DNA of 64,000 bases from Enterobacter chengduensis (GTDB lineage Bacteria > Pseudomonadota > Gammaproteobacteria > Enterobacterales > Enterobacteriaceae). Numbering within the stretch: the first letter of the stretch is position 1; each line of letters opens with the position of its first letter. The translations under genes and the position numbers were made by a program. Location of the stretch: assembly GCF_001984825.2 (NCBI RefSeq), contig NZ_CP043318.1, positions 2,790,001 to 2,854,000 of the forward strand, given 5' to 3'. Positions 10,417-22,694 of the stretch are shown piece after piece. Under the pieces are notes generated by a model. That model had not been told where the DNA came from. It worked only from the letters and a program-made list of their open reading frames with translations, and ran no database searches.

Positions 10417-10725
10417 TTATTCCTTCACGACCGGCACGCCAGAGCTTTCCGGAATGTCAGACCCAGGGGCAATGTTATTTTCGAGCCGCTTAATTTTACG
10501 TTCAGCGCGCGCAAGAGAAACACGGACTTTTAGCCAGAACAGGCCACAAACCAGCCAGCCAATGGCAAAGCCGGCAGCAAATAAGACCGCTAACAGGCTC
10601 GAGACGCGATACTCACCCTGAGCCAGCAGATAGTTAAACGTCACCTGCTGATCGTTTTGTGCACCCAACGTGACTGAAATGACAAAAATCGCCAATACCA
10701 GTAAGAAAATGAGTAAATATTTCAC
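10417..10725 (-). CDS. lapA: LapA (YciS), LPS-assembly protein A
   Basis: A 102-aa inner-membrane protein with two transmembrane helices (about 2-22 and 42-64) and a basic C-terminal coiled coil (SLARAERKIKRLENN). I chose the GTG at 10725 because GTG-AAA-TAT gives the E. coli LapA N terminus (xKYLLIFLLVLAIF) and GGGAAG precedes it; an upstream TTG at 10749 is unlikely. It is the first gene of lapAB. Confidence 0.93.
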   Translation of the reverse strand: MKYLLIFLLVLAIFVISVTLGAQNDQQVTFNYLLAQGEYRVSSLLAVLFAAGFAIGWLVCGLFWLKVRVSLARAERKIKRLENNIAPGSDIPESSGVPVVKE

Positions 10726-10873
10726 ATGACTTCCCGTTATGTGGTTCAAGCGAATAAAGTGTGTTCAACTTACCGCAATCAGCCTTATAAGCTACCATTT
10801 TAGCGACGGGCGCGAAACGGAAAAAGTGACGCGCCCGTCATGGATTTATGGGCAAAATACGGAATATCAACCG

Positions 10874-11641
10874 TCAGGCGCCCGTTTGGTCCCTTTCGGC
10901 TATTTCTTCTTTCTCTTCTGGCGGTGGCGTTAGCGGTCCACAGAATCGTTCAGCAAGCCAGGTCGCCAGCGTCACCAGCAGCCATGAGATCAGCGTGGCG
11001 ACGACCAGGTCTCGCGGCCAGTGCATCCCCAGCAGCAAGCGGCTACCCATAACGCCCGTCGCCCAAGCCAGTAAAATCACGAGCGTTACCGTTCGACGCC
11101 TTGGCCAAAGCAGCCCGACGCCCAGCAGCGCCCAGCTGGCCGCAAACATGGTGTGACCGGAAGGAAACGCGAAACCCGTCTCTTTCTGCCAGTGTTTACG
11201 CAAGAATGTCGGGATATCCTGCTGTTCCGCAAGCTGTTCTTTCACCAGCGCACCGCGATCTTTACGCTTTAAAGTGTAGAACTCATCCACGGGAACATGA
11301 TGCGTTTTTTCCAGCCAGACGACAAAAGGACGCGGCTCCTGAACGCGATCTTTCACCCAGGACTTCACGCCCTGACCGACGAGAATAGCGCCGCCGAGGA
11401 TCGCAAAGAGCATCAGCGCCGCGCGCAGACGAAAGCGCAGGCACCACAGAAACCAGGCGCAGAGGAGTACATGGGTAATAATTCCCCAGGGCTGGGTGAC
11501 CGTTTCTGTTATCCAGTATAACGTTTTCAGCCACATGGCGTTTTGCCCGGGCTGCCACATCCAGCCTGAAAGCCATACGGCCAGGGGCATAATCAGTAAA
11601 ATGGCCGCACCTGCTGCCGTACGTCTGGCGATTGAAAGCAT
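10874..11641 (-). CDS. pgpB: Phosphatidylglycerophosphatase B / undecaprenyl-pyrophosphate phosphatase
   Basis: A 255-aa integral membrane PAP2-family phosphatase. The three PAP2 motifs are visible: KDRVQEPRP, PSGH, and SRLLLGMHWPRD. E. coli PgpB dephosphorylates phosphatidylglycerol phosphate, lysophosphatidic acid and C55-PP. The start at 11641 (MLSIARR) matches the E. coli protein and has AGGAGAAGAC before it. It is divergent from ribA. Confidence 0.96.
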   Translation of the reverse strand: MLSIARRTAAGAAILLIMPLAVWLSGWMWQPGQNAMWLKTLYWITETVTQPWGIITHVLLCAWFLWCLRFRLRAALMLFAILGGAILVGQGVKSWVKDRVQEPRPFVVWLEKTHHVPVDEFYTLKRKDRGALVKEQLAEQQDIPTFLRKHWQKETGFAFPSGHTMFAASWALLGVGLLWPRRRTVTLVILLAWATGVMGSRLLLGMHWPRDLVVATLISWLLVTLATWLAERFCGPLTPPPEEKEEIAERDQTGA

Positions 11642-11838
11642 GTCTTCTCCTTTTTTGCTAAGCGTCACAATCATAACTGAAATTCCGCTGCCGGGTGGAG
11701 ATGTCGGATCGTGCGTTTAACGTTCATATAGCATGGTGCCCATTAGGCGAATCTGCTGAGCTTGTGGCAAAATGAGTTGATACAGAAAGCAAAACAGGGC
11801 AAAGGCACGAAACGTGTCAGCCCGGTCTGGAGAATCAC

Positions 11839-12429
11839 ATGCAGCTTAAACGTGTGGCAGAAGCCAAACTGCCAACCCCATGGGGCGATTTCCTGATGGT
11901 GGGTTTTGAAGAACTGGCAACCGGACAGGATCATGTCGCGCTGGTGTATGGCGACATTTCAGGGCAGACGCCGGTTCTGTCCCGCGTCCATTCAGAGTGT
12001 CTTACCGGCGATGCGCTGTTCAGCCTGCGCTGTGATTGTGGTTTCCAGCTTGAAGCCGCCCTGTCTCATATCGCAGAAGAAGGTCGCGGCGTGCTGCTTT
12101 ATCACCGCCAGGAAGGCCGTAACATTGGTTTGCTGAATAAAATTCGCGCCTACGCGCTGCAGGATCAGGGCTACGATACGGTTGAGGCAAACCACCAGCT
12201 CGGCTTTGCCGCCGATGAACGCGACTTTACCCTGTGCGCGGACATGTTCAAGCTGCTGGGCGTGGACGAGGTTCGTCTGCTGACGAACAACCCGAAAAAA
12301 GTGGAGATCCTTACCGAAGCGGGGATCAACATCGTCGAGCGCGTACCGCTGATTGTTGGCCGCAACCCGAAAAACGCCCACTATCTTGATACTAAAGCTG
12401 CCAAGATGGGCCATCTGCTGAAAGAGTGA
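11839..12429 (+). CDS. ribA: GTP cyclohydrolase II
   Basis: A 196-aa enzyme of the first committed step of riboflavin synthesis, the same length as E. coli RibA. The zinc-binding cysteines ([18 protein letters not shown]) and the GTP-binding stretch [10 protein letters not shown] are intact. GGAG lies 7 nt before the ATG. It is monocistronic and convergent with acnA. Confidence 0.98.
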   Translation: MQLKRVAEAKLPTPWGDFLMVGFEELATGQDHVALVYGDISGQTPVLSRVHSECLTGDALFSLRCDCGFQLEAALSHIAEEGRGVLLYHRQEGRNIGLLNKIRAYALQDQGYDTVEANHQLGFAADERDFTLCADMFKLLGVDEVRLLTNNPKKVEILTEAGINIVERVPLIVGRNPKNAHYLDTKAAKMGHLLKE

Positions 12430-12433
12430 AAGT

Positions 12434-12464
12434 AAAAAGCCCGGCATAAACGCCGGGCTTTTTT
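12434..12464. terminator. Bidirectional terminator between ribA and acnA
   Basis: AAAAAGCCCGGC / GCCGGGCTTTTTT gives a GC-rich stem with A and T tracts on opposite sides, so it can stop both convergent genes. Confidence 0.9.
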
Positions 12465-12465
12465 A

Positions 12466-15141
12466 TCAATCGAGCATCTTACGAATCACATAATGTAAAA
12501 TGCCGTCGTTCTGGTAGTAGGTCAATTCGGTTGCCGTATCAATACGGCAGCGGCAGTCCAGCACCTCGGTTTTCCCGTCTGCCCGCGTTAATTTCACCGG
12601 CACCGTTTTACCCGGCTGCAGGTTTTGCAGACCGTTAATCTCAATCTGCTCTTCCCCGGTCAGCCCCAGCGTTTTACGCGTTACGCCCTGCGGGAACTCA
12701 AGCGGCAGGATCCCCATACCGATCAGATTCGAGCGGTGAATACGTTCGAACGATTCGGCGATGACCACGCGCACGCCTAGCAGACGCGGACCTTTCGCCG
12801 CCCAGTCGCGGCTGGAGCCGGAACCGTACTCTTTCCCGGCGATCACCGCCAGCGGCGTGCCTTCCTGTTGGTATTTAACCGCCGCATCATAAATCGACAC
12901 GACCTCCGTCCCCGGCAGATGGCGCGTCATGCCCCCCTCTACGCCCGGCACCATTTCGTTACGAATGCGGATGTTGGCGAACGTGCCGCGCATCATGACT
13001 TCATGGTTGCCGCGACGCGAGCCGTAGGAGTTAAAATCACGGCGTTCGACGCCCCGGTTTTGCAGATAGCGCCCTGCCGGGCTATCGGCTTTGATACTCC
13101 CCGCCGGAGAGATGTGGTCAGTGGTGACGGAATCCCCCAGCATCGCCAGTATGCGCGCGCCGTGGATGTCCTTAAGCGGAGCCGGCTCGGCCAGCATCTC
13201 ATCAAAGAACGGCGACAGACGAATATAGGTCGAGTCATCCTGCCAGTCATAGGTATCGGAGCCCACCACGTTGATGGTTTTCCATTCCGGCGTGCCTTCA
13301 AAGACTTCCGCATACTCTTTGCGGAACATCTCGGTTGAGACCTTTTCAACCGCCAGCGCGATTTCACGCGAAGAGGGCCAAATATCCTTCAGGTAGACAG
13401 GGTCATTCTTACGGTCGTGACCAATCGGATCGGTCACCAGGTTGATATTCATGTTCCCAGCCAGGGCGTAAGCGACCACCAGCGGCGGCGAGGCAAGCCA
13501 GTTGGTTTTCACCAGCGGGTGAATGCGCCCTTCAAAGTTACGGTTGCCGGAGAGAACCGCGCCTACCGTCAAATCCCCCTGCTTAATCGCCGTTTCAATG
13601 GGCTCAGGCAGCGGACCGGAGTTACCGATACAGGTCGTACAGCCGTAGCCCACGAGGTTAAAGCCCAGCTCGTCAAGGTACGGCGTTAGTTTGGCCTGGG
13701 CCAGGTAATCCGATACCACTTTGGAGCCCGGCGCCAGCGAAGCCTTGACCCAAGGCTGAGGTTTTAGCCCAAGCTCTACCGCCTTTTTCGCCAGCAGACC
13801 GGCCGCCATTAATACGCTGGGGTTTGAGGTGTTGGTGCAGGAGGTAATGGCGGCAATCACAACCGCGCCATCCGGAAGCTGATATTGCTGCCCGTTCAGG
13901 ACATAGTCGACGGGACGATGGTCTTTCTGCGCCACGTTGACCTCCAGCGCATTGCTGGCGGCAAAGGCTTTTGGCACGTCGCTCAGCGCAACCCGATCCT
14001 GCGGACGCTTCGGCCCGGCGAGGCTCGCTTCAACGCTGCCCATATCGAGTTCAAGCGTGCTGGTGAAGACCGGTTCATCGCCAGAATTACGCCACATGCC
14101 CTGCGCTTTGGTATACGCTTCCACCAGCGCGACCTGCTCTTCGCTGCGCCCGCTGAGGCGCATGTACTCCAGCGTCACATCGTCAATGGGGAAAAAGCCG
14201 CAGGTCGCACCGTATTCCGGCGCCATATTGGCAATGGTGGCGCGGTCGGCCAGCGGCAGCGAATCCAGACCGTCACCGTAGAATTCAACAAACTTGCCCA
14301 CCACGCCATGCTTGCGCAGCATCTGGGTAACGGTCAGCACCAGATCGGTGGCGGTAATGCCTTCAGACAGCTTGCCGGTGAGCTTGAAGCCCACCACGTC
14401 AGGGATTAGCATGGATACCGGCTGGCCGAGCATGGCCGCTTCCGCTTCGATACCGCCGACGCCCCACCCCAGCACGCCCAGACCGTTGATCATGGTGGTA
14501 TGCGAATCCGTCCCCACCAGCGTGTCCGGATAGGCAACCCACTCTTTATCCTGCAGTTCGCTCCAGACGGCTTTACCGAGATATTCAAGGTTAACCTGGT
14601 GGCAAATACCGGTTCCCGGCGGGACCACGCTAAACCGGCTGAACGCCTGCTGCCCCCACTTCAGAAAGACGTAGCGCTCGTGGTTACGTTCCATCTCAAG
14701 ACGCACGTTTTCACCAAAGGCATCGTCATCGCCAAAGTGGTCAACGGTTACGGAGTGGTCAATCACGAGGTCAACTGGGGAAAGCGGGTTTACTTTTGCC
14801 GTATCCCCGCCGAGGCGCTTAACGGCCTCGCGCATCGCGGCCAAATCAACCACGGCCGGGACGCCGGTGAAGTCCTGCATCAGCACCCTTGCCGGGCGGT
14901 AGGCGATTTCTCTGTCGGCATGGGCATGCTCAAGCCACCCTGCCAGCGCCTTAATATCATCGAGCGTGACGGAATCACCGTCTTGCCAGCGCAATAGGTT
15001 TTCCAGTAAGACTTTCAATGACTTGGGTAAACGCGAAATGTCCCCAAGCGTTTTGGCAGCCAGCGGCAGGCTATAGTAGTGCCAGGTTTTATTTTCTGCC
15101 TGTAATGTGTCCTTACTGGCTTCGCGTAGGGTTAACGACAT
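12466..15141 (-). CDS. acnA: Aconitate hydratase A
   Basis: An 891-aa [4Fe-4S] enzyme converting citrate to isocitrate; it is the stress and stationary-phase aconitase in E. coli. Cluster ligands are in [11 protein letters not shown] and [12 protein letters not shown]; the C-terminal swivel domain carries [10 protein letters not shown]. The start at 15141 ([14 protein letters not shown]) matches E. coli AcnA and is preceded by GGAGGAGCTT. The open frame continues 76 codons further upstream but that part is not homologous. Confidence 0.98.
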   Translation of the reverse strand: MSLTLREASKDTLQAENKTWHYYSLPLAAKTLGDISRLPKSLKVLLENLLRWQDGDSVTLDDIKALAGWLEHAHADREIAYRPARVLMQDFTGVPAVVDLAAMREAVKRLGGDTAKVNPLSPVDLVIDHSVTVDHFGDDDAFGENVRLEMERNHERYVFLKWGQQAFSRFSVVPPGTGICHQVNLEYLGKAVWSELQDKEWVAYPDTLVGTDSHTTMINGLGVLGWGVGGIEAEAAMLGQPVSMLIPDVVGFKLTGKLSEGITATDLVLTVTQMLRKHGVVGKFVEFYGDGLDSLPLADRATIANMAPEYGATCGFFPIDDVTLEYMRLSGRSEEQVALVEAYTKAQGMWRNSGDEPVFTSTLELDMGSVEASLAGPKRPQDRVALSDVPKAFAASNALEVNVAQKDHRPVDYVLNGQQYQLPDGAVVIAAITSCTNTSNPSVLMAAGLLAKKAVELGLKPQPWVKASLAPGSKVVSDYLAQAKLTPYLDELGFNLVGYGCTTCIGNSGPLPEPIETAIKQGDLTVGAVLSGNRNFEGRIHPLVKTNWLASPPLVVAYALAGNMNINLVTDPIGHDRKNDPVYLKDIWPSSREIALAVEKVSTEMFRKEYAEVFEGTPEWKTINVVGSDTYDWQDDSTYIRLSPFFDEMLAEPAPLKDIHGARILAMLGDSVTTDHISPAGSIKADSPAGRYLQNRGVERRDFNSYGSRRGNHEVMMRGTFANIRIRNEMVPGVEGGMTRHLPGTEVVSIYDAAVKYQQEGTPLAVIAGKEYGSGSSRDWAAKGPRLLGVRVVIAESFERIHRSNLIGMGILPLEFPQGVTRKTLGLTGEEQIEINGLQNLQPGKTVPVKLTRADGKTEVLDCRCRIDTATELTYYQNDGILHYVIRKMLD

Positions 15142-15302
15142 AAGCTCCTCCTTAATCACAGAGATGCCCCGACAATCATCAGGGCCGTAATTAAAGATAA
15201 CACATAGATGTCGTAACGTTTTGATAACAACCCAAATTGATAAATTTAGGATTGGTCCAGAATGGGAAAACAAAAAACCCCGCCGTAGCGAGGTTTTACA
15301 TT

Positions 15303-15404
15303 TTAGTGGAGCGCCAGCCAGATGAGCTGGCTCCAGAAGAGAATCGACACGGTAAAAACGCCGATCCATGACCAGTATTTGTGAGACGTCATGTTATTCA
15401 TCAT
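15303..15404 (-). CDS. ymiC: YmiC-like very small membrane protein
   Basis: A 33-codon frame starting [15 protein letters not shown], with a hydrophobic, Trp-rich C-terminal segment ([17 protein letters not shown]) that looks like one transmembrane helix. Its position between acnA and the yciX/ymiA genes matches the small E. coli protein YmiC. The ribosome-binding site is weak. Function is unknown. Confidence 0.65.
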   Translation of the reverse strand: MMNNMTSHKYWSWIGVFTVSILFWSQLIWLALH

Positions 15405-15537
15405 AGGGACACCAGGCATTATTTAAAAAGTTCCGAGGTAAGTCCTCAGTGCTATATTGCTGATGTGTATTTATTAAAGAGTACAAAAGTGCAGAGTCGG
15501 TATTCAGACTATTTGCATCATTACGCAATAAACTAAA

Positions 15538-15708
15538 TTATTGTTTTTTGGGTTCGTCTTCCGCGAACACATCAATAAACGCTTGCTGCTGCGGCGTCAG
15601 TTTCCAGGACGCAGGTACAACAGTCGCAGGCGCTTTACGCCCTCTGTGGCCGTTGTCACGATGCTGACACATCTGTTTTACCGAATCTGTACGTACCGTC
15701 ACTGCCAT
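15538..15708 (-). CDS. yciX: YciX family small protein
   Basis: A 56-aa basic protein (MAVTVRTDSVKQMCQHRDNG...) matching the YciX family. Its ATG follows the ymiA stop within 2 nt, so the two are coupled. The upstream extension of this frame to 15753 overlaps ymiA and is not credible. Function is unknown. Confidence 0.75.
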   Translation of the reverse strand: MAVTVRTDSVKQMCQHRDNGHRGRKAPATVVPASWKLTPQQQAFIDVFAEDEPKKQ

Positions 15709-15710
15709 AT

Positions 15711-15851
15711 TTAACCCCAATATTTCCAGGCCAGGAGAGCAACCACCACCCAAAACAGGGTAGAGACGAGAAAGACCGCCAGCCAGGCTTTACGCTTGAG
15801 CGCAGGATCCCTTTGCGGTTCTTCACTTCCTGAAGGCATTGCTAACCTCAT
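15711..15851 (-). CDS. ymiA: YmiA family small membrane protein
   Basis: A 46-codon frame (MRLAMPSGSEEPQRDPALKR...) with a single C-terminal transmembrane helix (WLAVFLVSTLFWVVVALLAW). It has the same length and pattern as E. coli YmiA and lies at the same place between cysB and acnA. It is the first gene of ymiA-yciX. Confidence 0.75.
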   Translation of the reverse strand: MRLAMPSGSEEPQRDPALKRKAWLAVFLVSTLFWVVVALLAWKYWG

Positions 15852-16189
15852 ACAATCGACATCGCTTATCATTTAGGACCAAACAATTGGTACAATTAAT
15901 CATCTGTTGAGATAAATCCTAAAGAAACTTTAGCCGAAAAGCCAGTGAATTTACGCACCGGGAGGTATGAAATATTCATTCTTTTGACCAGAAATAAATA
16001 ATTGAAAAGAAAAATTTGCGAAGGCGTTAATTAGTTTCTACTTTTGTCGCCAATTCACGACATTATAACCTTACGGATTAAATGGATAATGACATTATAT
16101 GTCAGGGATGGTGTAGATGATGATAATTCTAATTTAGCTTTGAGGCGTTATTTCGGTATCTTTCCCTTAGGGAAAGATACCGGGTGTGA
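15852..16189. other. Intergenic region between ymiA and cysB
   Basis: This 338-bp AT-rich spacer holds no convincing gene. It contains a 13-bp hairpin just after cysB (CGGTATCTTTCCC / GGGAAAGATACCG, 16154-16182) that probably limits cysB read-through although no T tract follows. The ymiA promoter should be near 15870-15950. Confidence 0.5.
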
Positions 16190-17179
<990 letters not shown>

Positions 17180-17300
17180 TTAGCGCACGCGGTCAATCGC
17201 TTAAGACGATTTGATAATAAGAAATGGGTTAACTATAACCACTATATCATTTATAGCCCGACTGTATAGTACGGAACAAAAAATAATAACAGGGCAATAA

Positions 17301-17326
17301 AAAAGGGCCGGAGATCCGGCCCTTTT
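17301..17326. terminator. Terminator after topA
   Basis: AAAAGGGCCGG / CCGGCCCTTTT with an AGAT loop lies 26 nt beyond the topA stop. It has A and T tracts on either side and could act in both directions. Confidence 0.85.
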
Positions 17327-17351
17327 ACAGGTAAGTTACGGTAAGAAAAGA

Positions 17352-19949
17352 TTATTTCTTGCCTTCAACCCATTTGCCATCGACAAAGAAGGCGGACCAG
17401 CCGGTCGCTTTACCCTCTTTCTCGGCCGCAACATACTGCTGCTTCGTTTTACGGCTAAACCGCACCACGGTTTTATTGCCTTCCGGATCCTGCTGTGGCG
17501 CATCGGCCAGATAACGCAGTTTCTCAGGCAAGCGATCGCGGAAGCGATACAGTTCTTCTACCAGCGGCGCGCGTGTTTCACGCGATTTCGGGAAGGTGTT
17601 GGCGGCCAGGAAGACACCCGCGGCGCCGTCACGCAGCACGAAGTACGCGTCGGATTTCTCGCACGGCAGTTCTGGCAGCGGAACCGGATCTTCCTTCGGC
17701 GGAGCCACTTCACCGTTACGCAGAATTTTACGCGTGTTTTTACACTCGTCGTTGGTGCAGGCCATGTACTTGCCGAAACGCCCCATTTTCAGGTGCATTT
17801 CAGAACCACACTTCTCGCACTCCACAATCGGGCCGTCATAGCCTTTAATGCGGAACTCGCCCTCTTCGATCTCATACCCGTCACACGTTGGGTTATTACC
17901 GCAGACGTGCAGCTTGCGTTTTGGATCGATCAGGTAGCTGTCCATTGCCGTGCCGCATTTTTTGCAGCGGCGCTTGGCGCGCAGAGCGTTGGTTTCCGCA
18001 TCGTCACCTTCCAGCACGTTGAGAACTTCGTTCTCCGGCACCAGGTTGATGGTGGTTTTGCAGCGCTCTTTTGGCGACAGCGCGTAGCCGGAGCAGCCAA
18101 GGAACACGCCCGTGGTTGCGGTACGGATCCCCATCTTGCGGCCGCAGGTTGGGCAGTCGATGCTGGTCAGAACCATCTGGTTAGGCAGCATCCCGCCTTC
18201 TTCGGGATCTTTCTCCGCTTTTTCAAGCTGGTCGGTAAAGTCGCTGAAGAAGCTGTCGAGGACCTTTTTCCACTCCGCCTGATGGCTGGCAACCTGGTCC
18301 AGGCTGTCTTCCATTTGCGCGGTGAAATCGTAGTTCATCAGCTCGCGGAAGTTGGCTTCCAGGCGGTCGGTAACGATCTCACCCATTTTTTCCGCATAGA
18401 AACGCCGGTTTTCAACGCGTACGTAGCCGCGATCCTGAATCGTCGAGATGATGGACGCGTAGGTCGACGGACGGCCAATACCGCGTTTCTCCAGCTCTTT
18501 GACGAGGGACGCTTCACTAAAGCGTGCAGGCGGTTTCGTAAAGTGCTGAGCCGGGATCAGCTCAACCAGAGACAGTTCGTCACCTTTGTTCACCGCAGGC
18601 AGCGTTCTGTCTTCATCGCCTTTGCGCAGCGCAGGCATCACTTTCGTCCAGCCGTCGAAACGCAGGATACGACCGCGCGCCTTGAGACGGAAATCGCCCG
18701 CGCCAACGGTCAGCGTGGTGGAGTCGTACTGCGCCGGGGTCATCTGGCACGCCACAAACTGACGCCAGATCAGCTGATACAGCTTCTGCGCGTCGGCTTC
18801 CATGTCTTTCAGCGATTCCGCTAACACAGAGACATCAGAAGGACGAATCGCTTCGTGTGCTTCCTGAGAATTCTCTTTGCTGGCGAACTGGTTTGCGCTT
18901 TCCGGCAGGTATTTCTTACCGAAGTTGTCGCTGATATAGCCGCGCACCATGCTGACAGCGTCCTGGCTCAGGTTGGTTGAGTCGGTACGCATGTAGGTGA
19001 TGTAGCCCGCTTCATACAGGCGCTGGGCCATCATCATGGTTTTCTTCACGCCGTAACCCAGACGGGTACTTGCCGCCTGTTGCAGGGTGGATGTGATAAA
19101 CGGCGCACCAGGCTTGCTGCTGGTCGGTTTGTCTTCACGTTCCAGCACCTGATAGCGCGCTTTTTCCAGCAGCGCTACGGCGGCCATGGTCTGGTCACGG
19201 TTTTCTGGACGGAAAGGCTTATCGTTCTGATGACTTACCTGCAGCGGCAGAGCGTCACCGCCCGGCGTGGTCACATTGGCGTCAACTTCCCAGAACTCTT
19301 CCGGCACGAAGGCTTTAATGTCGCGCTCGCGCTCAACCACCAGACGCACGGCGACGGATTGCACACGACCGGCGGAAAGGCCACGGGCAATCTTCTTCCA
19401 CAGCAGCGGAGAAACCATATAGCCCACAACGCGGTCCATAAAGCGACGCGCCTGCTGGGCGTTGACACGGTCAATATTCAGTTCGCCCGGCTTCTCAAAC
19501 GCCTGACGAATCGCATTCTTCGTAATTTCGTTAAACACTACACGGCTGTAGCGTTTGTCATCACCGCCGATCACTTCCCGCAGGTGCCAGGCAATGGCTT
19601 CCCCTTCGCGGTCAAGGTCGGTTGCGAGATAGATGTGGTCTGCTTTTTCAGCAAGCTGCTTCAGCTCGTTAACGACTTTTTCTTTCCCGGGCAGCACTTC
19701 ATATTGTGCATCCCAGTTATGCCATGGGTTCACACCCATGCGGTTGACAAGCGCGCTACGTTCATCCTTTTTAGGCTTTTTAGCCCCTTTGGTGGAGGTA
19801 GAGTCTGCGCTCTTTTTGCTGGCTGAGCCACTGGTCGGCAAATCGCGGATATGACCGACGCTGGACTTAACCACGTAGTCATTACCCAGATACTTATTGA
19901 TCGTTTTGGCTTTTGCCGGGGACTCAACGATGACGAGAGCTTTACCCAT
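17352..19949 (-). CDS. topA: DNA topoisomerase I
   Basis: An 865-aa type IA topoisomerase relaxing negative supercoils, the same length as E. coli TopA. The TOPRIM domain (1-160) has the DxD/E residues in [10 protein letters not shown]. The active-site tyrosine is in [13 protein letters not shown] (about 319). Three C-terminal C4 zinc fingers begin [18 protein letters not shown] and CEKCGSEMH. The start at 19949 ([15 protein letters not shown]) matches the family; a start two codons upstream is possible. Confidence 0.98.
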   Translation of the reverse strand: MGKALVIVESPAKAKTINKYLGNDYVVKSSVGHIRDLPTSGSASKKSADSTSTKGAKKPKKDERSALVNRMGVNPWHNWDAQYEVLPGKEKVVNELKQLAEKADHIYLATDLDREGEAIAWHLREVIGGDDKRYSRVVFNEITKNAIRQAFEKPGELNIDRVNAQQARRFMDRVVGYMVSPLLWKKIARGLSAGRVQSVAVRLVVERERDIKAFVPEEFWEVDANVTTPGGDALPLQVSHQNDKPFRPENRDQTMAAVALLEKARYQVLEREDKPTSSKPGAPFITSTLQQAASTRLGYGVKKTMMMAQRLYEAGYITYMRTDSTNLSQDAVSMVRGYISDNFGKKYLPESANQFASKENSQEAHEAIRPSDVSVLAESLKDMEADAQKLYQLIWRQFVACQMTPAQYDSTTLTVGAGDFRLKARGRILRFDGWTKVMPALRKGDEDRTLPAVNKGDELSLVELIPAQHFTKPPARFSEASLVKELEKRGIGRPSTYASIISTIQDRGYVRVENRRFYAEKMGEIVTDRLEANFRELMNYDFTAQMEDSLDQVASHQAEWKKVLDSFFSDFTDQLEKAEKDPEEGGMLPNQMVLTSIDCPTCGRKMGIRTATTGVFLGCSGYALSPKERCKTTINLVPENEVLNVLEGDDAETNALRAKRRCKKCGTAMDSYLIDPKRKLHVCGNNPTCDGYEIEEGEFRIKGYDGPIVECEKCGSEMHLKMGRFGKYMACTNDECKNTRKILRNGEVAPPKEDPVPLPELPCEKSDAYFVLRDGAAGVFLAANTFPKSRETRAPLVEELYRFRDRLPEKLRYLADAPQQDPEGNKTVVRFSRKTKQQYVAAEKEGKATGWSAFFVDGKWVEGKK

Positions 19950-20348
19950 ATTCACCTTTACCTAATTTAATTCTTCCAGGAATACGCCGCACGTTGATTT
20001 CCCTTCCGCTGACGACGAGCCAATGATATTGCGACTGCGTCAGGAGATATCAACCCCTTTGTCTTACCGGGCGTTAAAGAAACGACGCCCAGGTGATTGA
20101 GTTTTCGGGTATTTTTCTCACATCTCGTGTAATTCGTGACGAATTCCCGGTTGAATGTCAAGCAATTCTGTTGCCAGAATGACGAAAGCGCACACTCTAC
20201 CTGATAAAATCCGTTACGCAACTTTATTAGCATGCAAAAGCAAATCCCGCCAGCCAGGCCCCTGCACCTTATCCCCTCACATTACAGGGAAAATTTGCCC
20301 CCAAAGCGCCCTCGGCGTAGACTATTGCCACTGTTTAAGGAGTGGATT
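19950..20348. promoter_or_regulatory. topA-yciN divergent intergenic region
   Basis: This 399-bp divergent region should hold the topA promoters (several exist in E. coli, responding to supercoiling and heat) and the yciN promoter. No gene is convincing. GGAG stands 7 nt before the yciN ATG. Confidence 0.5.
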
Positions 20349-20600
20349 ATGCAGAATACGACCCAACCTATTGACCGAGCCTCTCTGCTTATCGAAGCAA
20401 ACAAGCTTATCCGTGACCATGAAGATACGCTGGCGGGCATCGAAGCCACCGGCGTAGAGCAGCGTAATGGCGTGCTGGTTTTCAGCGGCGAATACTTCCT
20501 TGACGAACAGGGGTTACCGACCCCGAAAAGCACCGCCGTGTTTAACATGTTTAAATACCTGGCGCATACGCTTTCCGAGAAGTATCACCTGGTCGATTAA
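20349..20600 (+). CDS. yciN: YciN family protein
   Basis: An 83-aa protein matching E. coli YciN in length and in the conserved segment [20 protein letters not shown]. It is soluble and acidic, of unknown function. The start at 20349 has AAGGAG 7 nt upstream; the frame is open further upstream but without homology. Confidence 0.93.
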   Translation: MQNTTQPIDRASLLIEANKLIRDHEDTLAGIEATGVEQRNGVLVFSGEYFLDEQGLPTPKSTAVFNMFKYLAHTLSEKYHLVD

Positions 20601-20603
20601 TGC

Positions 20604-20632
20604 AAAACGCGAGGCGTGTGCCTCGCGTTTTT
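20604..20632. terminator. Bidirectional terminator between yciN and sohB
   Basis: AAAACGCGAGGC / GCCTCGCGTTTTT with a GTGT loop separates the convergent genes. Confidence 0.9.
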
Positions 20633-20634
20633 GT

Positions 20635-21681
20635 TTACAGCAGCGGTTTTTGTCCGCGCTGTAGCCAGCGCAGCAGCAGGCGGTCCGCGCTTTCCGCCGC
20701 GCTGTTGGTAAAGCGGTCAAGCAGGCGCTTGCGTTGGGTGAAGCGCACGCCCACCAGTTCCCGGCCTTCCATCAGGTTGAGCAGCAGGTCATCGCTAGTC
20801 CCGACTTCGTCCACCAGCCCTTTCTCCTGCGCCTGGACGCCGTACCAGTGCTCGCCCGTCGCAACCTGTTCAATATCGAGCGTCGGGCGCATCCGGTGCA
20901 CAAAGTCTTTAAAGAGGTGATGCGTTTCGTTGAGATCTTCACGGAATTTCTGACGCCCTTCTTCCGTATTTTCCCCCAGCAGCGTCAGGGTGCGTTTGTA
21001 CTGACCCGCCGTGTGAAGTTCAATATCAATCTCTTTGTTTTTCAGGAAGCGGTTGAAGTTCGGAATTTGCGCGACCACGCCAATCGAACCAATAATGGAG
21101 AACGGCGCCGCAACAATTTTGTCCGCCACGCAGGCCATCATGTAGCCGCCGCTGGCCGCCACCTTATCCACGGCCACGGTCAGCGGGATCTGTTTTTCAC
21201 GCAGGCGCTGGAGCTGTGAGGCGGCCAGCCCGTAACCGTGAACCACACCGCCCGGGCTTTCAAGACGCACGACAACCTGATCCTGCGGCGTTGCCACGGC
21301 CAGAACGGCAGTCACCTCCTCCCGCAGAGAAGCAACTTCGTGCGCGTCCATGCTGCCTTTAAAATCGAGCACATAGACGCGTGGCGCGGTCTTATCCTGC
21401 GGCGCATCAAGCTTTGCTTTTGCCTTTGCCGCTTTGGCTTCCTGCTTATGCTTTTTCTTCTGCGCTTTCAGCCAGAGTTTCTGTTGATGGCTATCAAGCA
21501 GCGCCAGAGACATCTCTTCCTGCATCTCCTTATACTGCTCGCTCAGGCGAGTAATGCGTAGCTCCCCACGCTGACGCTTGCGCTGCGTCAGGTTGACAAT
21601 CAAAACGGCAACCACCGCAATGGCGATCACCACCGTCGCGATTTTGGCCAAAAACAACCCATATTGAGAAAGTAATTCCAC
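20635..21681 (-). CDS. sohB: SohB, S49-family inner-membrane peptidase
   Basis: A 348-aa peptidase of the SppA/S49 family, near the 349 aa of E. coli SohB. One N-terminal transmembrane helix (about 8-28) is followed by a Lys/Ala-rich coiled region (about 65-90) and the peptidase domain with the nucleophile motif ASGGYMMACVADK. I chose the GTG at 21681 because it gives the E. coli N terminus (xELLSQYG) and AAGGTGG stands before it; the GTG at 21690 lies inside that ribosome-binding site. Overexpression of SohB suppresses htrA loss in E. coli. Confidence 0.95.
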   Translation of the reverse strand: MELLSQYGLFLAKIATVVIAIAVVAVLIVNLTQRKRQRGELRITRLSEQYKEMQEEMSLALLDSHQQKLWLKAQKKKHKQEAKAAKAKAKLDAPQDKTAPRVYVLDFKGSMDAHEVASLREEVTAVLAVATPQDQVVVRLESPGGVVHGYGLAASQLQRLREKQIPLTVAVDKVAASGGYMMACVADKIVAAPFSIIGSIGVVAQIPNFNRFLKNKEIDIELHTAGQYKRTLTLLGENTEEGRQKFREDLNETHHLFKDFVHRMRPTLDIEQVATGEHWYGVQAQEKGLVDEVGTSDDLLLNLMEGRELVGVRFTQRKRLLDRFTNSAAESADRLLLRWLQRGQKPLL

Positions 21682-21932
21682 GCGTTCCACCTTGATTTAA
21701 CCACGAATCTTTCACGGCAGTGTACAACAGCCCTGCCCATGCGTCTCGCTTGAGACATTACCTCTGCGAACCGCCTTCAGGAATCCCCGACCTGGCGTTT
21801 AAATATTTGCAAATTGTTAATTTTACGGTAATGCGTCCTGTAGACTGATTGAATTATTAGGTTAATTCGGGCATAAAGCCGAAAAGTCATTATAAAGGCA
21901 CCATTGCGTCACCGGTCGCCCGAGGAGTCACC

Positions 21933-22694
21933 GTGCATTATCAACCGCAAAAAAATCTGCTGCAAAACCGCATTATTCTCGTCACCGGAGCCAGCGACGG
22001 GATTGGTCGCGAGGCGGCCCTGACGTACGCCGACTATGGCGCAACCGTTATTCTGGTCGGGCGCAACGAAGAAAAACTGAAAAACGTCGCTCACGAGATT
22101 GAGGCGGTATCCGGCACGCCAGCGCCGTGGTATACGCTCGATTTACTGACCTGCACGCCCGCCGTGTGTCAGGAATTAGCCCAACGCATCAGCGCCCACT
22201 ACCCAAGACTCGACGGCGTGCTGCATAACGCCGGTCTGTTAGGTGAAGTACGTCCAATGGATGAACAGGATCCTGATATCTGGCAGCAGGTCATGCAGGT
22301 TAACGTTAACGGCACCTTCTTCCTAACCCAGGCATTGCTTCCTTTATTACTGAAATCCGAATCAGGGTCGCTGGTCTTTACTTCATCCAGCGTTGGCCGT
22401 GAAGGACGCGCAAACTGGGGAGCCTATGCCGTATCAAAATTCGCGACCGAAGGCATGATGCAGGTGCTGGCGGAGGAGTACCAGAGCCGCCATCTGCGCG
22501 TAAACTGCATTAACCCGGGCGGTACGCGCACCAAAATGCGCGCCAGCGCCTTCCCGACGGAAGATCCGCAGAAGCTCAAAACCCCGGCAGACATTATGCC
22601 GCTCTATCTCTGGCTGATGGGCGACGACAGCCGCCGCAAAACCGGGATGACCTTTGACGCCCAGCCGGGCCGTAAGCCGGGGATTTCGCAATGA
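21933..22694 (+). CDS. yciK: YciK, short-chain dehydrogenase/reductase
   Basis: A 253-aa classical SDR. It has the nucleotide-binding motif TGASDGIG (about 19-26), HNAG, and the catalytic YxxxK (YAVSKFA) with an upstream serine. The substrate is unknown. It begins with GTG preceded by GAGGAG. Its last 4 nt overlap btuR, an arrangement shared with E. coli and suggesting coupled translation. Confidence 0.95.
   Translation: MHYQPQKNLLQNRIILVTGASDGIGREAALTYADYGATVILVGRNEEKLKNVAHEIEAVSGTPAPWYTLDLLTCTPAVCQELAQRISAHYPRLDGVLHNAGLLGEVRPMDEQDPDIWQQVMQVNVNGTFFLTQALLPLLLKSESGSLVFTSSSVGREGRANWGAYAVSKFATEGMMQVLAEEYQSRHLRVNCINPGGTRTKMRASAFPTEDPQKLKTPADIMPLYLWLMGDDSRRKTGMTFDAQPGRKPGISQ

Noticed and set aside
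15142..15369. 76-codon N-terminal extension of acnA
   Set aside because: The start at 15141 has GGAGGAG and gives the E. coli N terminus and exact length; the extension is upstream regulatory sequence.
17793..18824. 343-codon open frame antisense to topA
   Set aside because: It lies wholly within topA on the opposite strand, has atypical composition and no recognisable domain; it is a shadow of the GC-rich coding frame.
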